From: Rhyzopertha dominica
Taxonomy: Eukaryota; Arthropoda; Insecta; Coleoptera; Bostrichidae
Assembly (NCBI GenBank): GCA_025024175.1
Contig: QCXZ01000053.1
Location: 7,688,001 to 7,752,000 of the forward strand
Length of the DNA: 64,000 nt
Reading direction: 5' to 3'
This document shows, in pieces, positions 35,044 through 47,044 of the stretch; position 1 is the stretch's first letter, and each line of letters starts with the position of its first letter. Below the pieces are notes generated by a model that had not been told where the DNA came from, ran no database searches, and saw only the letters and a program-made list of their open reading frames with translations. A program made the translations under genes and the position numbers.

Positions 35044-36170
35044 ATACGCTATATTAGTGTGACGTAGATGTCGGCCATTTTGCTGCGATACGTCAAGATC
35101 CCGGATCCAAACCAACCTACTTAGTTGTCATAATGTGCGTAAGGGAGTTCAGCGTTTGGTGTAATTTTTTAGTGTTAAAGAGTATTTTAAGTGTTACTGT
35201 GTATGTTTTAATACGTTTAGATACAATGTATTGTTGAAAAGCTGGACATACACTAAGTACGTGTGTGGAGCATTACAATTTACAATTTTTACCAGAAAAT
35301 GGTAATGGGTTGGGTCCCTGGATGTTCCCGTTATAATGAGAGCGAAACGTGTAATCTTTACAGCACTTTTTTTAGGTTGTTTTTAAACAATAGATTGCAA
35401 CTAAATGTAATTTTGGTTTGTAATACTAAATTATGCGAAGGAACGTAAACCATTAAAAATACACAGTAACACTCAATGTTCAGAGCAATATTATAGTATA
35501 ATACAATATTTTGAAGTGTTACAGTGTATGTTTGAGTGGTTTACATACCTTTGTATTATTCATTAAGTATTACAAACCGAAATTATATTAAGTTGCAATC
35601 TATAGTTGAAAGACAATCTAAAATAAATGCTTAAAGTTTATACGTTTTTCTCTCATTATAACAAGAACATCTAGGGACCTAGCACGTTATCATCTTCTGG
35701 TACAACATGTAAATTGTAATGCTCTACACACGCACTTATTGTAGGTTAAACTTTTCAGCAATACCTACATTGTAACTAAATATAATTTACGTTTGTAATA
35801 CTGGCTAAGTAAAGCGAAAGAGTGTCAGCTACTCAAACATACACAGTAACACTTTAAAATATTCTTTTAACACTAACAGATTGCACCAAACACTTAGCTT
35901 CTTTATGCACGTTATGACAACTTGGTTTGTTTTGATCCAGGATCTAAACTAAATGTAATTTCGGTTTGTAATACTTGTGAAGCAAAACGAAGGAGTGTAA
36001 GCTACTCAAATAAGCACAGTAACACTTCTAAATATTCTTTTAAAGTCACAAAATTGTACCTAACATTTAGGTCTGTTACGCACGTTATGACAACTCGCTT
36101 TGTCAGGATCCAGGACTTTGACGTTCCACAGAAAAATGGCCGTCATTACGTCAGCACTAATATGGCGTAT
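35044..36170. mobile_element. Complex foldback element with THAP start, 1,127 bp
   Basis: The ends atacgctatattagtg (35044) and its inverse at 36153-36170 continue inward as long inverted arms: tgacgta.., cggccatttt, gttgtcata-tgtgcgtaa, aagtgttactgtg. A second, inner inverted pair reads vpgcsryne-like codons: 35310-35345 on the +, 35665-35700 on the minus strand. The right arm contains a tandem duplication of about 170 bp (35770-35920 and 35930-36110), and the centre (35388-35615) is itself a palindrome. The VPGCSRYNES peptide resembles the first zinc-ligand region of a THAP domain (C--VPGC-S-Y), as used by P-element-type transposases. I found no transposase and no clear target duplication. 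Probably a non-autonomous derivative of a THAP-bearing DNA transposon. Confidence 0.7.
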
Positions 36171-36300
36171 TAAGGAACTGTCGCTTTCTATACCAGAGTT
36201 AAATGTAGAAGAGGACTACCATTATCAGTGTGTTGGATTTATACTAGAGCTATTCAGGTCAGATTTTTTTCAAATTGCTGAAATTGCATTCTGAAATAAA

Positions 36301-36900
36301 TTAAGGATTAAGTAGCGGTAATGTCGATGAGAAAGCTGATGGTCGGGTTGAGGACATTGAAGATCTTTCTAATGCAATTTCTAAAACACATATGTTCTCA
36401 AAATGTAAACGGTCATAGAATTCCAGAGAAAAGTTTGAATCCTTTTTTAGCATTGAAAAACATCGCTCAGCATCTAACGTCGACATAGGTGGAGTGATTA
36501 AAATTTCCACATGTATTTACATGTTTCATTTTGAGAAAACAGAGGGAAAAGAGAAACCACTTGCCACTCCTTTCTTTTATAAAAAAACCGTATGCTCAGT
36601 TTTCAGTATATTTCAGAAAATTGTTTCTATAATGATCAAATTTTTCAGCTTTAAAGAGCTTCTAGGTGCCTAATAAAAGATACTGTAATTTTGATTTGTT
36701 GAATAATTGTATTACAAATTTCTAATGCCTCTGTTTTTTTATTTTGGAAGTCAAACACAAAGTGCTTTTTTTCAGGGTTTTCCGTTGTCGCACCGACTTG
36801 TTCAATCTTAGGTCTTATCGTCGTTTTCGATAGCTTCCTGTATCTACTCTCCTTGACTAAAAGTTCCATCTTCTTTGGGACGATTATAATTAAAATGCGA
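36301..36900 (-). pseudogene. hAT transposase remnant
   Basis: The minus frame 36869-36651 contains FDFQNKKTEALEICNTIIQQIKITVSF, like the region after the catalytic core of ZMYM/TTF-type hAT proteins. After a gap, 36510-36301 reads ILITPPMSTLDAERCFSMLK, then DRLHFENICVLEI, the C-terminal dimerisation motif (P-ST-EAER-FS-LK, RL--L--L-I). About 130 bases between are out of frame. The N-terminal zinc finger and DDE core are absent, so only the tail of the protein survives. Confidence 0.78.
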
Positions 36901-37229
36901 GCTCTGTGTGGTTTGATTTAAACGGTATATGAAGACCCCCCCACCTCAGTAATTTCGAAAATCTAAATGCGTATGTCAGCAACTAAGCTGTCATCTTCTC
37001 ACACTTCCACTGGGAATTTTGTGAGGTTAAATCCAGAGCTATATATTTCAATAAGTAGCTTACTTTACTTCTACTGACGATAACAGCTTAGCTGCCGAAA
37101 TACATATAACTTTTTCTAAGTTATTGTAGTAAGGGGCTTTTCATATATCGTTTAAGTGGGACGATTGTGGTAATCTTCTGTTGACTATTTAATCTAGTAT
37201 TTGCAGTATAGCAAAATAAGCATGTGTCG

Positions 37230-37505
37230 TCTGTGTATAACTGTTTCGACTTATAAATCCTTCTCAGCACAGCTATAGTCCCAACGCAGACAACATGGCA
37301 CAGATCTTGGCTTGCTCCGTATACGCCAAAGCAGGCGATGTAATAATTGCTACTATACCGCATAGTGTCACAATTATTATTCTCGCATACACATTACCTG
37401 CCTTGGCGTTTATAAGGGAAGCCAACATCTGTGCAATATTGTCCGCATTGGGACTGTAGCTGTGCTGAGGAGGCTTTATAAGCCGAAACAGCTGTCCACA
37501 GCTTG
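37230..37505. repeat. Foldback element, about 125 bp arms, with canonical hammerhead
   Basis: The left half (37230-37350) and right half (37370-37505) are inverted copies, recognisable through ctgtttcg-cttataaa-cct-ctcagcacagct, agtcccaa-gc-gacaa, cacagat-ttggctt and acgccaa-gcagg. Each half carries a hammerhead unit directed outward. The right one is complete; the left one is mutated. Confidence 0.85.
37458..37503 (+). ncRNA. Canonical type I hammerhead ribozyme
   Basis: A self-cleaving RNA motif. Stem I agctgtg (37458-37464) pairs perfectly over 7 bp with cacagct (37497-37503). The core is CTGAGGA (37465-37471, matching CUGANGA). Stem II ggctt/aagcc (37472-37476 with 37480-37484) has a 3-base loop. 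GAAA is at 37485-37488. Stem III is the A37488-T37495 and C37489-G37494 pairs closing an AGCT loop. The cleavage triplet is GTC (37494-37496), with expected cut after C37496. Every conserved position agrees with the consensus. The mirror copy on the minus strand (37274-37231) has CTGAGAA, a broken stem II and no GTC, so it is decayed. Hammerheads of this size are known in Penelope-like elements and retrozymes. Activity is inferred, not shown. Confidence 0.85.
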
Positions 37506-37514
37506 TTCTCATGC

Positions 37515-39105
37515 AATCAACATGGCATAGGCTTGTTGTGTTATCATGCTGAGATCTGCGCTTTCTGCGGACACCGTCGTTGGGGACTTCTGTCGTTATT
37601 AAATGTCCACTACAAGGTGGACTACCGCTCATGGTACAGGTTGCCCATATAAACGGGTGGATGGCACTGTTAATTCCTACTAGGTGGTACCGTGTTGCTC
37701 ATAATTATTATTCTTTTATAGTATTTGCGTTCTTTATGAGAAATTTTTAACAGAAATTCCCGGGTTATTTTTCCTTTAAACACTACCGCTTTATTAAGAT
37801 GTGCCTTATTTCACTCTTAGTTAAGGTTTATCATGAAAAATTCATTTATTTAGTGACTTTCGTCATGACTTGAAATCTTCGAGGGGCCAACTCAAATACA
37901 CCACAAAATCGAATGCACTCAATTATTATATTTAGTTTTAGTCCACTTGCTTGCTATAGCTATAGTTTGCTATAGTTTATAAACTTCTGTTGTTTGTCTA
38001 TACGCTGAGTTTAGTTTAGAAAGTATGTGCATCAGCTTGGCACTTAACGAGCAGCCGTTACTGGTGAGAATTTATCGGAAGTAACTCTTAAAACAGTCAT
38101 TGTTTGCAACCATGCTTTAATATTTATTAATGAATTGCCATAACTGCAGGTGAAATACTAATAAACCTTCAAGTCCCTACTCTTAAAGATACTTCAAGAA
38201 AGAGTATGCCACCTATATTCGTATTTGTTTTAAGCTTAAAAATAAATGACTATGTTAAAATTTTAACTTTAAGTTTAAGCGTGGAAATTGTTCCCGACTT
38301 CACATTGTTGAAATACTCTATACTCTATGTTTACAAACTGTTCGATAGCACAATCTCATGCTATTATTCAAAGTTGTAGACCCTTCAACGGTCTTTTTTG
38401 TACAGAAATCCATCTCTATTCGTGCATAATACCCGTGTAGGTAGAACAATTGCACCTCTCATGTGTGAGTGGACGCCTATACAAGAAATCGTCACGGCGC
38501 ATTTAGAATTATGTCATAATTTATAATGTGCTCGTTGTACACACCTTATTGCCATTGAATGCTGATTAGTGTTGGGGATTCGATACAGGTTGAATTTTAG
38601 CATATTTTATTTTAATCAAAGTCTGACCTCTCGCCTCCTACACGTGTAGGGAGGCATACAATGAGAGACAGCAGGATGATGAATTACAAAAATAGCTTTG
38701 TAAATGCATTTGAAATACTGTATAATAGAACGGCCATCTGAGATTGCTTTGCTGTTGTTGATAAGGATTTATGAAGTGCGGGGTATTTACAATTACTCGC
38801 TGCGCCAATAGTATTTAAAGCTGCCAAAAATGATCTATGATCAAGAGATCAGTTGAGGATGGGCTAACGATTATGTTTTTGTCTCTGCCTCGACAATACA
38901 CTGCAAAATTCTGATGTAATTAAGTGATTTAAACATCATATCAAGTGAACACATATAATTGCGTACTTGCACTTTTACGTCATCTAAAATTTGTTTAGCA
39001 TTAGTAAATTATTTTCTTTTATTTGGCAATATAACATTTATTTAAGATAATATGTTTTTGAATAGATCGCTGTCACTATATAACACTGACAAAAAATTAT
39101 TTATC
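37515..39105. other. Anonymous sequence
   Basis: No open frame or transposon motif of note. A small near-perfect palindrome, gcctcctacacgtgtagggaggc, lies at about 38633-38655. The left part (to 37632) is covered by a minus-strand frame that runs through the foldback and is not a gene. Confidence 0.4.
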
Positions 39106-39111
39106 TGACGT

Positions 39112-39395
39112 TTGACACGAGTTCAAAGAAAATTTAGAAAGTAAATAAACAAATCACCAAGGAAGCGAGGCGTCATAGAAACAACGTGCCAACCTGCTAA
39201 AATTTATTACCTACCTACTAGATATACACGAATTACTTGAAAAAAGATAACTACAAAATAGCCTTCCAAATGTCACATAATTCATAATTTTCACAATCTC
39301 TATTAAAATTAGATATTAGTATTCATACAAATTTCTATAGCTTCTTTTATTAGACGTATATGATAATATTTTCTTCTATGACTTTATAAAACAAA
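39112..39395 (-). mobile_element. Penelope-like 3'-end fragment, second copy
   Basis: It matches 26420-26710 almost throughout, including gaaagtaaataaacaaat, tagatatacacgaa-tactt and atagcttcttttattagacg, in the same orientation. It holds the last C-terminal codons and the 3' untranslated region. The copy is truncated at its 5' side at about 39395. Both copies sharing the same 3' boundary defines the element's 3' end. Confidence 0.88.
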
Positions 39396-39399
39396 AATT

Positions 39400-41010
39400 T
39401 TACATAGACTTTAGTACTTTAGTAAATTTTGTGTACGAATTAACTACCTCTGATTAAATAATTTTGTAAAAATAAAAAATTCATTGTTTAGAGAGATTCA
39501 GTAAATATAGGGTGAAACCTAATATTCCTTAAATGAAAATATTCCGATTTGACCAACTTGTCTTTGTCCAAAAGTTAATAATAACAAAGATGATACAGGG
39601 TGCTAAATTTGAAATTTTGTTTTAATATTTTTTATTAACTTTTAAAATAAATATTTTTTTAGTAAACAACAAAAAATGAATATCCAGGAAATAATAAAAA
39701 AATATATTTAAAAACATTCTCGGGTGTAAATTTCAACAAAGCATTATTAAAAAAAATACTTTTCTTTATTACTTTTTAGTCATAAGCAAAATGAGGGACT
39801 GCAATATCATTTGTCAATTTAAATATACCACTATAAGGTGAGGGAAACATATGCTTGCCTGAACTGAAATTTAGTTCGCTTTAATAAACTTTATAGACTA
39901 GCATAACGTACTATTTTCACAATAGTTTCCGCGTAATATGTGCTACTTACATCTAAAAATCAGATAAATGGCATTAAATTATTTCATAATTTATACCAAA
40001 GTTTGTTGGTTAGAATATATACATATAGTTCTTGATATTAAATTTTGTTGCGACAACTAAAAATATAACAACATTTGAAATGTGATAAGATGAAGAAAAT
40101 AGGTGATCCTGTATAGTAAATATACTTCATAAAACTAAATAATAAATAATGTAAAATGGTCCATTTTCACAAAGTGGAATTCGAACTTGACAACGTCACT
40201 TATGTAAATTCTTTTAATTACTCTTTATGGCACTGATGATGGCTTGTATGAGCTGAAAAAGCTTTGCCAATTTGTTTCTAATGAAGTGGATTTGTTGGAA
40301 TTGGTGATGTTAATCTTTTAGAAGTAACTAAATAATATGAATTAAAAAATAAAGCTTGACTATTGCAGTACATATTTATTTTTCACTAGATTGTATTCAT
40401 AAAGATGATGTATCCTTCAACATGCCCGGTTACTTAACAAGATTAAATCAGATGAGTGTAGGTACTTCATTAATTTTATAATTAATATTCACTCCATAAA
40501 CAGGCTCGATACTTCAAAACAGAGTCATATTATTGAATTGTCAAAAATAAAGTTTCATTCTGGCCTTTCTCCACTCATTCCCACCTTCTTTGTTTATACT
40601 CTCGTCCAACTTTCTACTTATTTCCTCTTTATATCTTCTCTTTCTAATAAATTATATTACATTTAATTCTTGCATTGTGTGTCTGTCTTGTTGTTGGGAA
40701 ATCTTTTTAAGTTTAATACAGTTAAAACTCTTACATTATTAACCAAAGCCTCACGTAGCCTTTAGACGTACCTATTCGATTTACTAAGGAGAGATTTACA
40801 TCCACCTTTATATATAGTTTATATATGGTTAGTTTTTTCGATGTTTACTATGAAGTTATATGGAGAAAAGTTTGCTATTTTTTGAGCCTAATTTAATGCA
40901 CCTTTTGGATTTTTAAAAGTCGTTACTTAAATTTTACATAAAAACTGTATATACAAAAGTTGTAGAAAATGATGTTCCCAATCAGATACTGTCATTCATA
41001 TCCCTGTAGC
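39400..41010. other. AT-rich sequence without recognised genes
   Basis: tacagggtgctaaattt near 39594 and ggtgatcctgtata near 40105 are loosely inverted and could bound an old MITE of about 520 bp, but the match is poor. I see nothing else. Confidence 0.3.
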
Positions 41011-41014
41011 TTTT

Positions 41015-41607
41015 AGAGCCGTCATAGTTGGGCTGTTCTTTTAAAAGTTGTAAAAGGCCTTCAGCAGCTTCCATTTCAGCGGATACATAACTACTGCGAT
41101 CCTCAATTTCATTATTACATGAATAAGTTTCTGACGGTGTTCCTTTCCTTGCATTCCGTTTGCCGATTCTAAGACTTCGACTGGAAACTCCAACCTACGC
41201 CTTAGATGCAGGCACTGCAGATACTGGCAAGTTCTGGGAAGGGACAGCATTCAGCTTCAATTTTCATCTAGAAGAACTACCAGGTGCTAAAAATGTATCA
41301 CACTTGATAATTAGTAGGTACTTATCGGACAGAAAATGGAAATAACGTTTTACCTTTGGGATAATAATCACTTTCAGTAAAGTGCAGCGAACAAACAACC
41401 ATATATTTGGTTACAAGGTTTTCCAATTCTTAATTTCACTATCCAGACTTTTCGTCGACAAATACGTTCTATATTGCCTAACGAAGTTTGACATTTCACG
41501 TACTGCTTTCCAGCTTCAGGAAAGTAATGAAAATTAAGTTCGGGATTCTTCTTTGCCCACGACGAGCATTGGGGAACAGAACAATAAGCATTGTATGTTT
41601 TGCTCAT
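41015..41607 (-). pseudogene. THAP-domain protein gene, broken
   Basis: THAP domains are C2CH zinc-dependent DNA-binding modules found in P-element transposases and in host regulators derived from them. The minus frame begins at 41607 with YCSVPQCSSWAKKNPELNFH, a fitting N-terminus (C-x4-C, then the HYFP block). RRKVWIVKLRIGKP follows. After a frameshift near 41405 come VVCSLHFTESDYYPK (the distal C and H). A possible intron (gtaaaac at about 41358 to tttttag near 41288) precedes LKLNAVPSQNLP, corresponding to the K-L---A-P--NLP block that closes THAP proteins. One stop lies just before that block and another after it. The remaining 80 codons are hydrophilic (RKGTPSETYSC, then MEAAEGLLQLLKEQP) to a stop near 41020. 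Intron-like structure argues for a host gene or P-element exon set rather than a retrocopy. Confidence 0.7.
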
Positions 41608-41614
41608 GTTAGGT

Positions 41615-43080
41615 TATTTTCGGTTATTGGGTACGACACAAATACACTCTGAGCACTATAATGATTCAATAATCAATAACAATTGTTAAATAATGTGATT
41701 CTTTTTACGGTTGACGCTTTTACTTCTACTAACTAGGCGAAATATGAAACTAACCAATACAACAATAATGTCGGTTCACATCGTTACTAATAACACCGCA
41801 AGAGGACGGAGCGCTATTTTCTTTTTCCTATATCCTTAGACAGCCAAGTTTCTCTGACACTCATTACGTCAAAATCAGAGGTAAAGACCAACTTTCTAAA
41901 TTCATGAAACCCTGTAAACAGTGATCTGACATTCTGCTTAATATGTCAAAAATCTTTAGACTGTTGTATAGACGAGAGCGTTAAGAAAAAATGTTTGGGT
42001 CGTGTTAAGTTTTTATACTCGCATTATGGAAAATGGCTAGCAACTGATTTTAAAACAGCTGCATTTCTTTTGATGATGTAGCCAATGTAACCCTTGATTG
42101 CACTGCTCGATTGAGCTCTTTGCCTCCAGCAAAAAATAAACATCCACTTCGATTAGATCTATGCTAATTTTTTGCCCCGCCAAGCAGATCAACTGAACAT
42201 TTTATATATTCGGTTGGCTGCCAGATCATTGTTATTTTAAACAGTAATCTGATAAAAATACGAGTAAGTTCATCCAACCTGAGGAAAAACTAATGGATGC
42301 AGGAGCCCAACAGGTTGCCTTGCCTGCGGGCCGGTCCATCGCCGCCGTTCTGGCACCATCGCCGTCGTGATCCCCGGCGTTGTGAGATTGATGAAATTGC
42401 GGTGGATAGACAGATTCCACATCCAACGCGAAAAAATCTTTGAAAATTTTTATTTGCTCAATCGCTTTACAATGCTCGAAAACGTCCAAAACAAAACTTG
42501 ATCAAAAAAATTCTTGTCTGTGTGAGTGTTGTCTGTAGGTCTGTGTGTGGACGCGATAACTTTCGAAAGACTTAACATATGAACTTGAAATTGAACTTTT
42601 CAAAGCGACCTATTATTGTTTTTAGGGTATAGAGAATGAGGTGAAATTATGGCGTAACGACCCTTTTTGCAGATTTTTAATTTTCCTTTTAGAATGTGTA
42701 GTTTAATTGCGAGTATTTTTCGTCCCTATAAATTTTCGGTGCAGCAAACGGTTTAGAAGATATTAGCAAAAAACCGGTACTTAAAAAACCTGTTTATCCT
42801 AGATATCTCCGAAAATACTTAATATGTTTAAAAAGCTAAAAAACTATCAGATAGGAAATTATATTTCTCAGAAAAAGTGTTTTTAATTTTTTTTTCAAAA
42901 AATTAACATTTTGGAAATATTTCCAAAATACTTGATTTTGGACCCTGTCTACACGATTTTTTTAAAATTTTCCATTATATAAAAATTAAATTTCTGATCG
43001 AATTATTTACAAAAAAAAAAGAATTTCAAAATTTATGGATTTTCGACTTCAATTTCTTTGAATACTTATTCAATTAATAC
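41615..43080. other. Anonymous sequence, possibly repetitive in its right part
   Basis: 42230-42490 contains a GC-rich patch (42310-42400) and an 85-codon minus frame without motif. From 42515 a gtctgtgtg-type run is followed by cgcgataactttcgaaag and several A-rich blocks. This looks like dispersed repeat sequence, but no second copy lies in the window. Confidence 0.3.
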
Positions 43081-43129
43081 GTTATTCTAGTTTTTATGTC
43101 CTCATTCGTTTGTGGCTTCTAGTTAATAT

Positions 43130-43281
43130 TAAATACTATTTCGATGACGTTTCGACCTTACTTTTAGGTCTTTATCAAATCTTTATTTTGTGTATTATCA
43201 GTTTGGCAGTACACAATACAAAGATTTGATAAAGTCCTAAAAATAAAGTCGAAACGCCATCGAACTAGTACTCGTATTTAA
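43130..43281. repeat. Foldback element with hammerhead-like cores
   Basis: 43130-43194 and 43210-43281 are inverted copies around a 15 bp centre. On the minus strand the left arm reads TTGATAA, then an A, stem II gacct/aggtc, GAAA and CGTC: the layout of a hammerhead with two changes in the CUGANGA core. The right arm on the + strand has the same TTGATAA core, but its stem II is mismatched and CGTC has become CGCC. Orientation is outward in both arms, as in the 30.5, 37.4 and 50.3 kb foldbacks. Confidence 0.75.
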
Positions 43282-43289
43282 TAGAACCC

Positions 43290-45565
43290 ATAAAGAACTA
43301 ATATAACTTAACCTATGATTCTACAAAAAAAAACAATAATCCTTATTCTAGTTTTTATCAACAATTGAGCTAACACATAGGTAGATTGCGTTAGACGGTT
43401 TAATAGAATGTTTACAACATTGACTTAATAATAAATTTGACAAGATTTGTTAGCATATTAGCAGCTTTAACGTTATGCTGAATTTAGGTTGGTTGGAATA
43501 TTCTTAAAGTTGCATCTGAAGACATCTCAACTACTTCTATGTACATACAAAGTGCTAGGTATTGTGCATATACAACTGATAGAATCGATACTGACTGGCG
43601 TAGAAACCAATCTCCATTTATTGTAACAATTGAATTTTGTATACGGGAAACCCAGATGTTCAATTAGTATTTTCCTATTTTCTAACAAATGTAGTTATAA
43701 GGCCTTCCTGTTAAATTGTAGATTGCAAAAAAAAATAGTATCATGTTTGTTTGCCTTTCCTGCATACATACCATTCATGAACAGTAACGTGGGTGCAAAA
43801 TATGCGAATTGTGCTATAAAAATTTTTTATTGTTTAAAATGGAAGCTGGATGTATTTTTATGCTATTAGAGTTAAGAGTTTCAGTTGCAACATTATTTAG
43901 TGTTCCGAACTCACCTTCTACGATCGATTCACCTTTTATTTAAATACGAGATTTCTGGCTTTCCTATTTAACTAATAAGGAACCTACGTTGCACAACACT
44001 TTCAACACATTCACATTCTTATTAGAACTGTCACTTTGGGTCAAAGATGGCGGCTGCAAATATTCACCTATACAGAGCGCTATCCTAGATAAAGCCAACA
44101 CAGTCTTCGAATAGACAGTTTTGTTTTTAACATGAATGAACCGTCATATTTTTAGTGGATTAAACCACATCAACTAGCCGTTGCAAACAATGCAGATCCT
44201 ATAATTTGTAGAATAGGTCGTCCAGGATTAGAATTCGCAAAATACACATTACTATATTATATCTGCCCGTGGGATTAGTAAAAACTTGATTTAAAATTAA
44301 ATTGCTGCCTTCATCTTCAATCTTTGAGACTCCTTGGCAACATCGTTGGTCTCTTAAGCCGACGGCTATTCATTGTAAAGCTCCACGTCCATTCCGGCAC
44401 AGCCCCAACAACAAATAAATTAAACTCACTAACTTTTACAACTTCTCGCGTTATTTAAGGTTTTGCCTTTAATACTGGGATTTATTAAGGGGTAATTACA
44501 CCGGCCAGTGACGTGTGTCATTCGTCAGCGCCGAACGAGCTTACTGAAACGGAAAAAGATGAACAGTTGCATTCATAGAAGATTGAGTTGACGGTTAAAT
44601 CTCTTGTAAGTGACTTGGATGGTAATGAGATTCTGGGAAATGGGATTGTAGCGAGGATTTGTAACCGGGATTAGACTTCATTGACAATGAATTTTGTTTA
44701 TTATTATGTGGTAATATGACATAGTTGTAAGGACGCCAGAAAAGTTGTTATAATAGGTGCATCGGCAAAAAAATAATTTATCACCAGAAATATTTCCTAT
44801 AACATCTAAATAGTTAGATATAGAGACGTGGCTATATTCTGAAGCTTATATTAGCTTGAACATAAAACTTAATCTAAAGAAGAAATCTAAATAAAATTTG
44901 ACACAAATAAGAAAAGATTGTCAGTGTTGAACGAAATGTATTCACTTTTTTCTATTGCGACAAGAAATAAATCTTATAAATGAGAGCTCTCAGGAAATTT
45001 TGCGTTTGTGGTTAAAATTCAATCCTAGTTGGCCTTGCAGGATATCTTATATACCAAATTCGTCGAGAGTACTTGAATATATCTCTCCGGCAAAGACTAC
45101 AAATTGAACAGGTTTAGCATGCGCGCTCTCCGACAGAATTTTTAATTAACGGGTTGTACTTGGCTGTCGGCTTAAATCCTCTTACGAAATTTTACGGTAC
45201 ATTAAATTAATCAAAAGTAGCTGCAAAACGGTCGTTTAGGCAAGAAGCCGTAGCTCGACGCTAATAATTATATCAGTGACCATTCTCTTCTCAGCAGGAG
45301 ACAATGATTCTGAACGTCATTTTAAATAATATATAGGTTTTGATGGCACTCTAACTTACGGGTTAAAAATGTGATAAAATTACACGTCAATCTCTTGGAT
45401 TGTGATTGTGGTAGTATCAGGTGTAATATAATTAATTTACAGCATATACAGGGGTATTTAGTATGTAACTCGATTTATTACGAATTCTAAGAAAAACATT
45501 TTATACAAATTTAAACGAATTGACGCAGTCCAATATTTAAACATATTTTCAGTGGTGTACTCTTG
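43290..45565. other. Anonymous, partly unique-looking sequence
   Basis: A 79-codon + frame (43630-43869) has no motif. 44440-44700 and 45100-45260 are GC-balanced and non-repetitive and could be unique non-coding DNA. No transposon signature is recognised in these 2.3 kb. Confidence 0.35.
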
Positions 45566-45574
45566 AAGTTACTG

Positions 45575-46820
45575 CATGGGCGTAGCTAGGGGGGCTTGGG
45601 GGTGCTAAGCACCCCCATAACTTCTCGATAGCCCTCCGAAAAATATTTCGTAAGGTTTAAATAAAATAGTTTGTTTATTATGCATTCACTTAAAATTTTT
45701 ATGAAATAGGATTAAACTACCATAAGAAAAGCTGCCTTCACTGAGAAGGTCAACGTCATCGGAGAGGACCTGGACAAGCAGGTCTAGCTAAATGGTTTGG
45801 GCTCCCATATTGACAACATTTAATTCCAGAGAGCAGCCAGACGTATTCTTTTAATGCATTTACTTAACATTCAGCCAAAAAAGCATGTTCTCATCTTTCG
45901 TTTTTTGTCATTCCTGAGAGACCACTAGAGCTACCGACACCTACCTGAGCTCAAACGAAAGCTTGATGAATTACCTATACATTCCATTCTGATGTCTTTT
46001 AACGTGGGACACGTTATTTCGCTGGTATTCGACTATGAACAGGGCAAAAACTGAAAATTTGCCCTTTTTGGAAAAAAATCTTGAAGAGCTTGGTCTCGTT
46101 TTGTGGAAAATTTGATCTGTTTTAGAAAAGGAAAGTATATTTCTTCAACAAAAATCTGTCGTTTACAAGATGTTGAAAAACAAAACAAGTGGGAAAAAAT
46201 CGCTGTTTTTCGATCACCACTAAGTTAGCACAGAGTTATCAGGGTTGTGAATCTGGATCTATACTACCAGCACAGGTCCAAAAGACGTAAGCAAAAGGAG
46301 TGGTCCGTGCATTTTGGTGTAAAGTTTGACAAATCTGGATTTGTAGTACGTAAGGATGATAATGTTAAAACACTTACCAAAAACATGTACGAATGGAAAT
46401 GGAAGTTCTGCATCCTGCGAACGCACCTTTTTAGTAATGGTTGAGAAGTAATATGGTAACCTGGCAATAATAAATATCGTAGTAGCTTAGCTGCAAAGCT
46501 AAACCCAGAAGATGTTTTGAATGCATTTGTCAAACGGGGCAACAGAAAAGTAACTTTAAACTTTTAATAATTCTATAAGTAATTTTTCACAGTCTAAATT
46601 ATATTTTACAATAAATCTTTTCCACCTAAGAACCGGAGAAAAAACTTAAACAACTTCTGGAATCAATATATATTGAAAGTTATTAATGGCCATATTAGCA
46701 ATAAATAAATTTTTCAAAAACTTTATGAATATTTAATTTTTATTACTTATCGTAAATAACTATTATTTCTTTTCGAGGGACTTAAGCCCCCCCTAAAATA
46801 TTATATTAGCTACGCCTATG
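45575..46820. mobile_element. hAT-like DNA transposon, non-autonomous, 1,246 bp
   Basis: The left end catgggcgtagctagggggg and the right end ..tagctacgcctatg are inverted over 14 bp with one mismatch, followed on both inner sides by G- or C-runs. The 8 bp outside are agttactg (45567-45574) and agtttctg (46821-46828), seven of eight identical, which fits the 8 bp duplication of hAT elements. Inside, several short frames exist (for example 46247-46444 +) but I recognise no transposase. It is probably a deletion derivative, or one whose protein has decayed. Confidence 0.7.
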
Positions 46821-47044
46821 AGTTTCTGGAAACTAATGAATTAAATCGTTATGTGCAGATTAAAATTACGAGATTTTTTTCAGAAGATAGGCGTTAAAAG
46901 CATTTTCAACAAATATAACTTTTGCATTGGAAGTATGCGTTCAGTCTGCGTTTTAATTTTATCAAACTGAAAAATAAAAAGTTGTGCGGCCAAACCCGAC
47001 AAGTTATCGCAGATGCGATGCGGCGGGAAGCAGAGTCGAAGCAA

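Noticed and set aside
37121..37632. Two long minus frames suggesting a small gene
   Set aside because: They run through both arms of the foldback at 37230-37505, so the repeated residues come from the palindrome.
39592..40120. Possible 520 bp MITE between two cagg-type ends
   Set aside because: The putative inverted ends agree at too few positions and no target duplication is visible.
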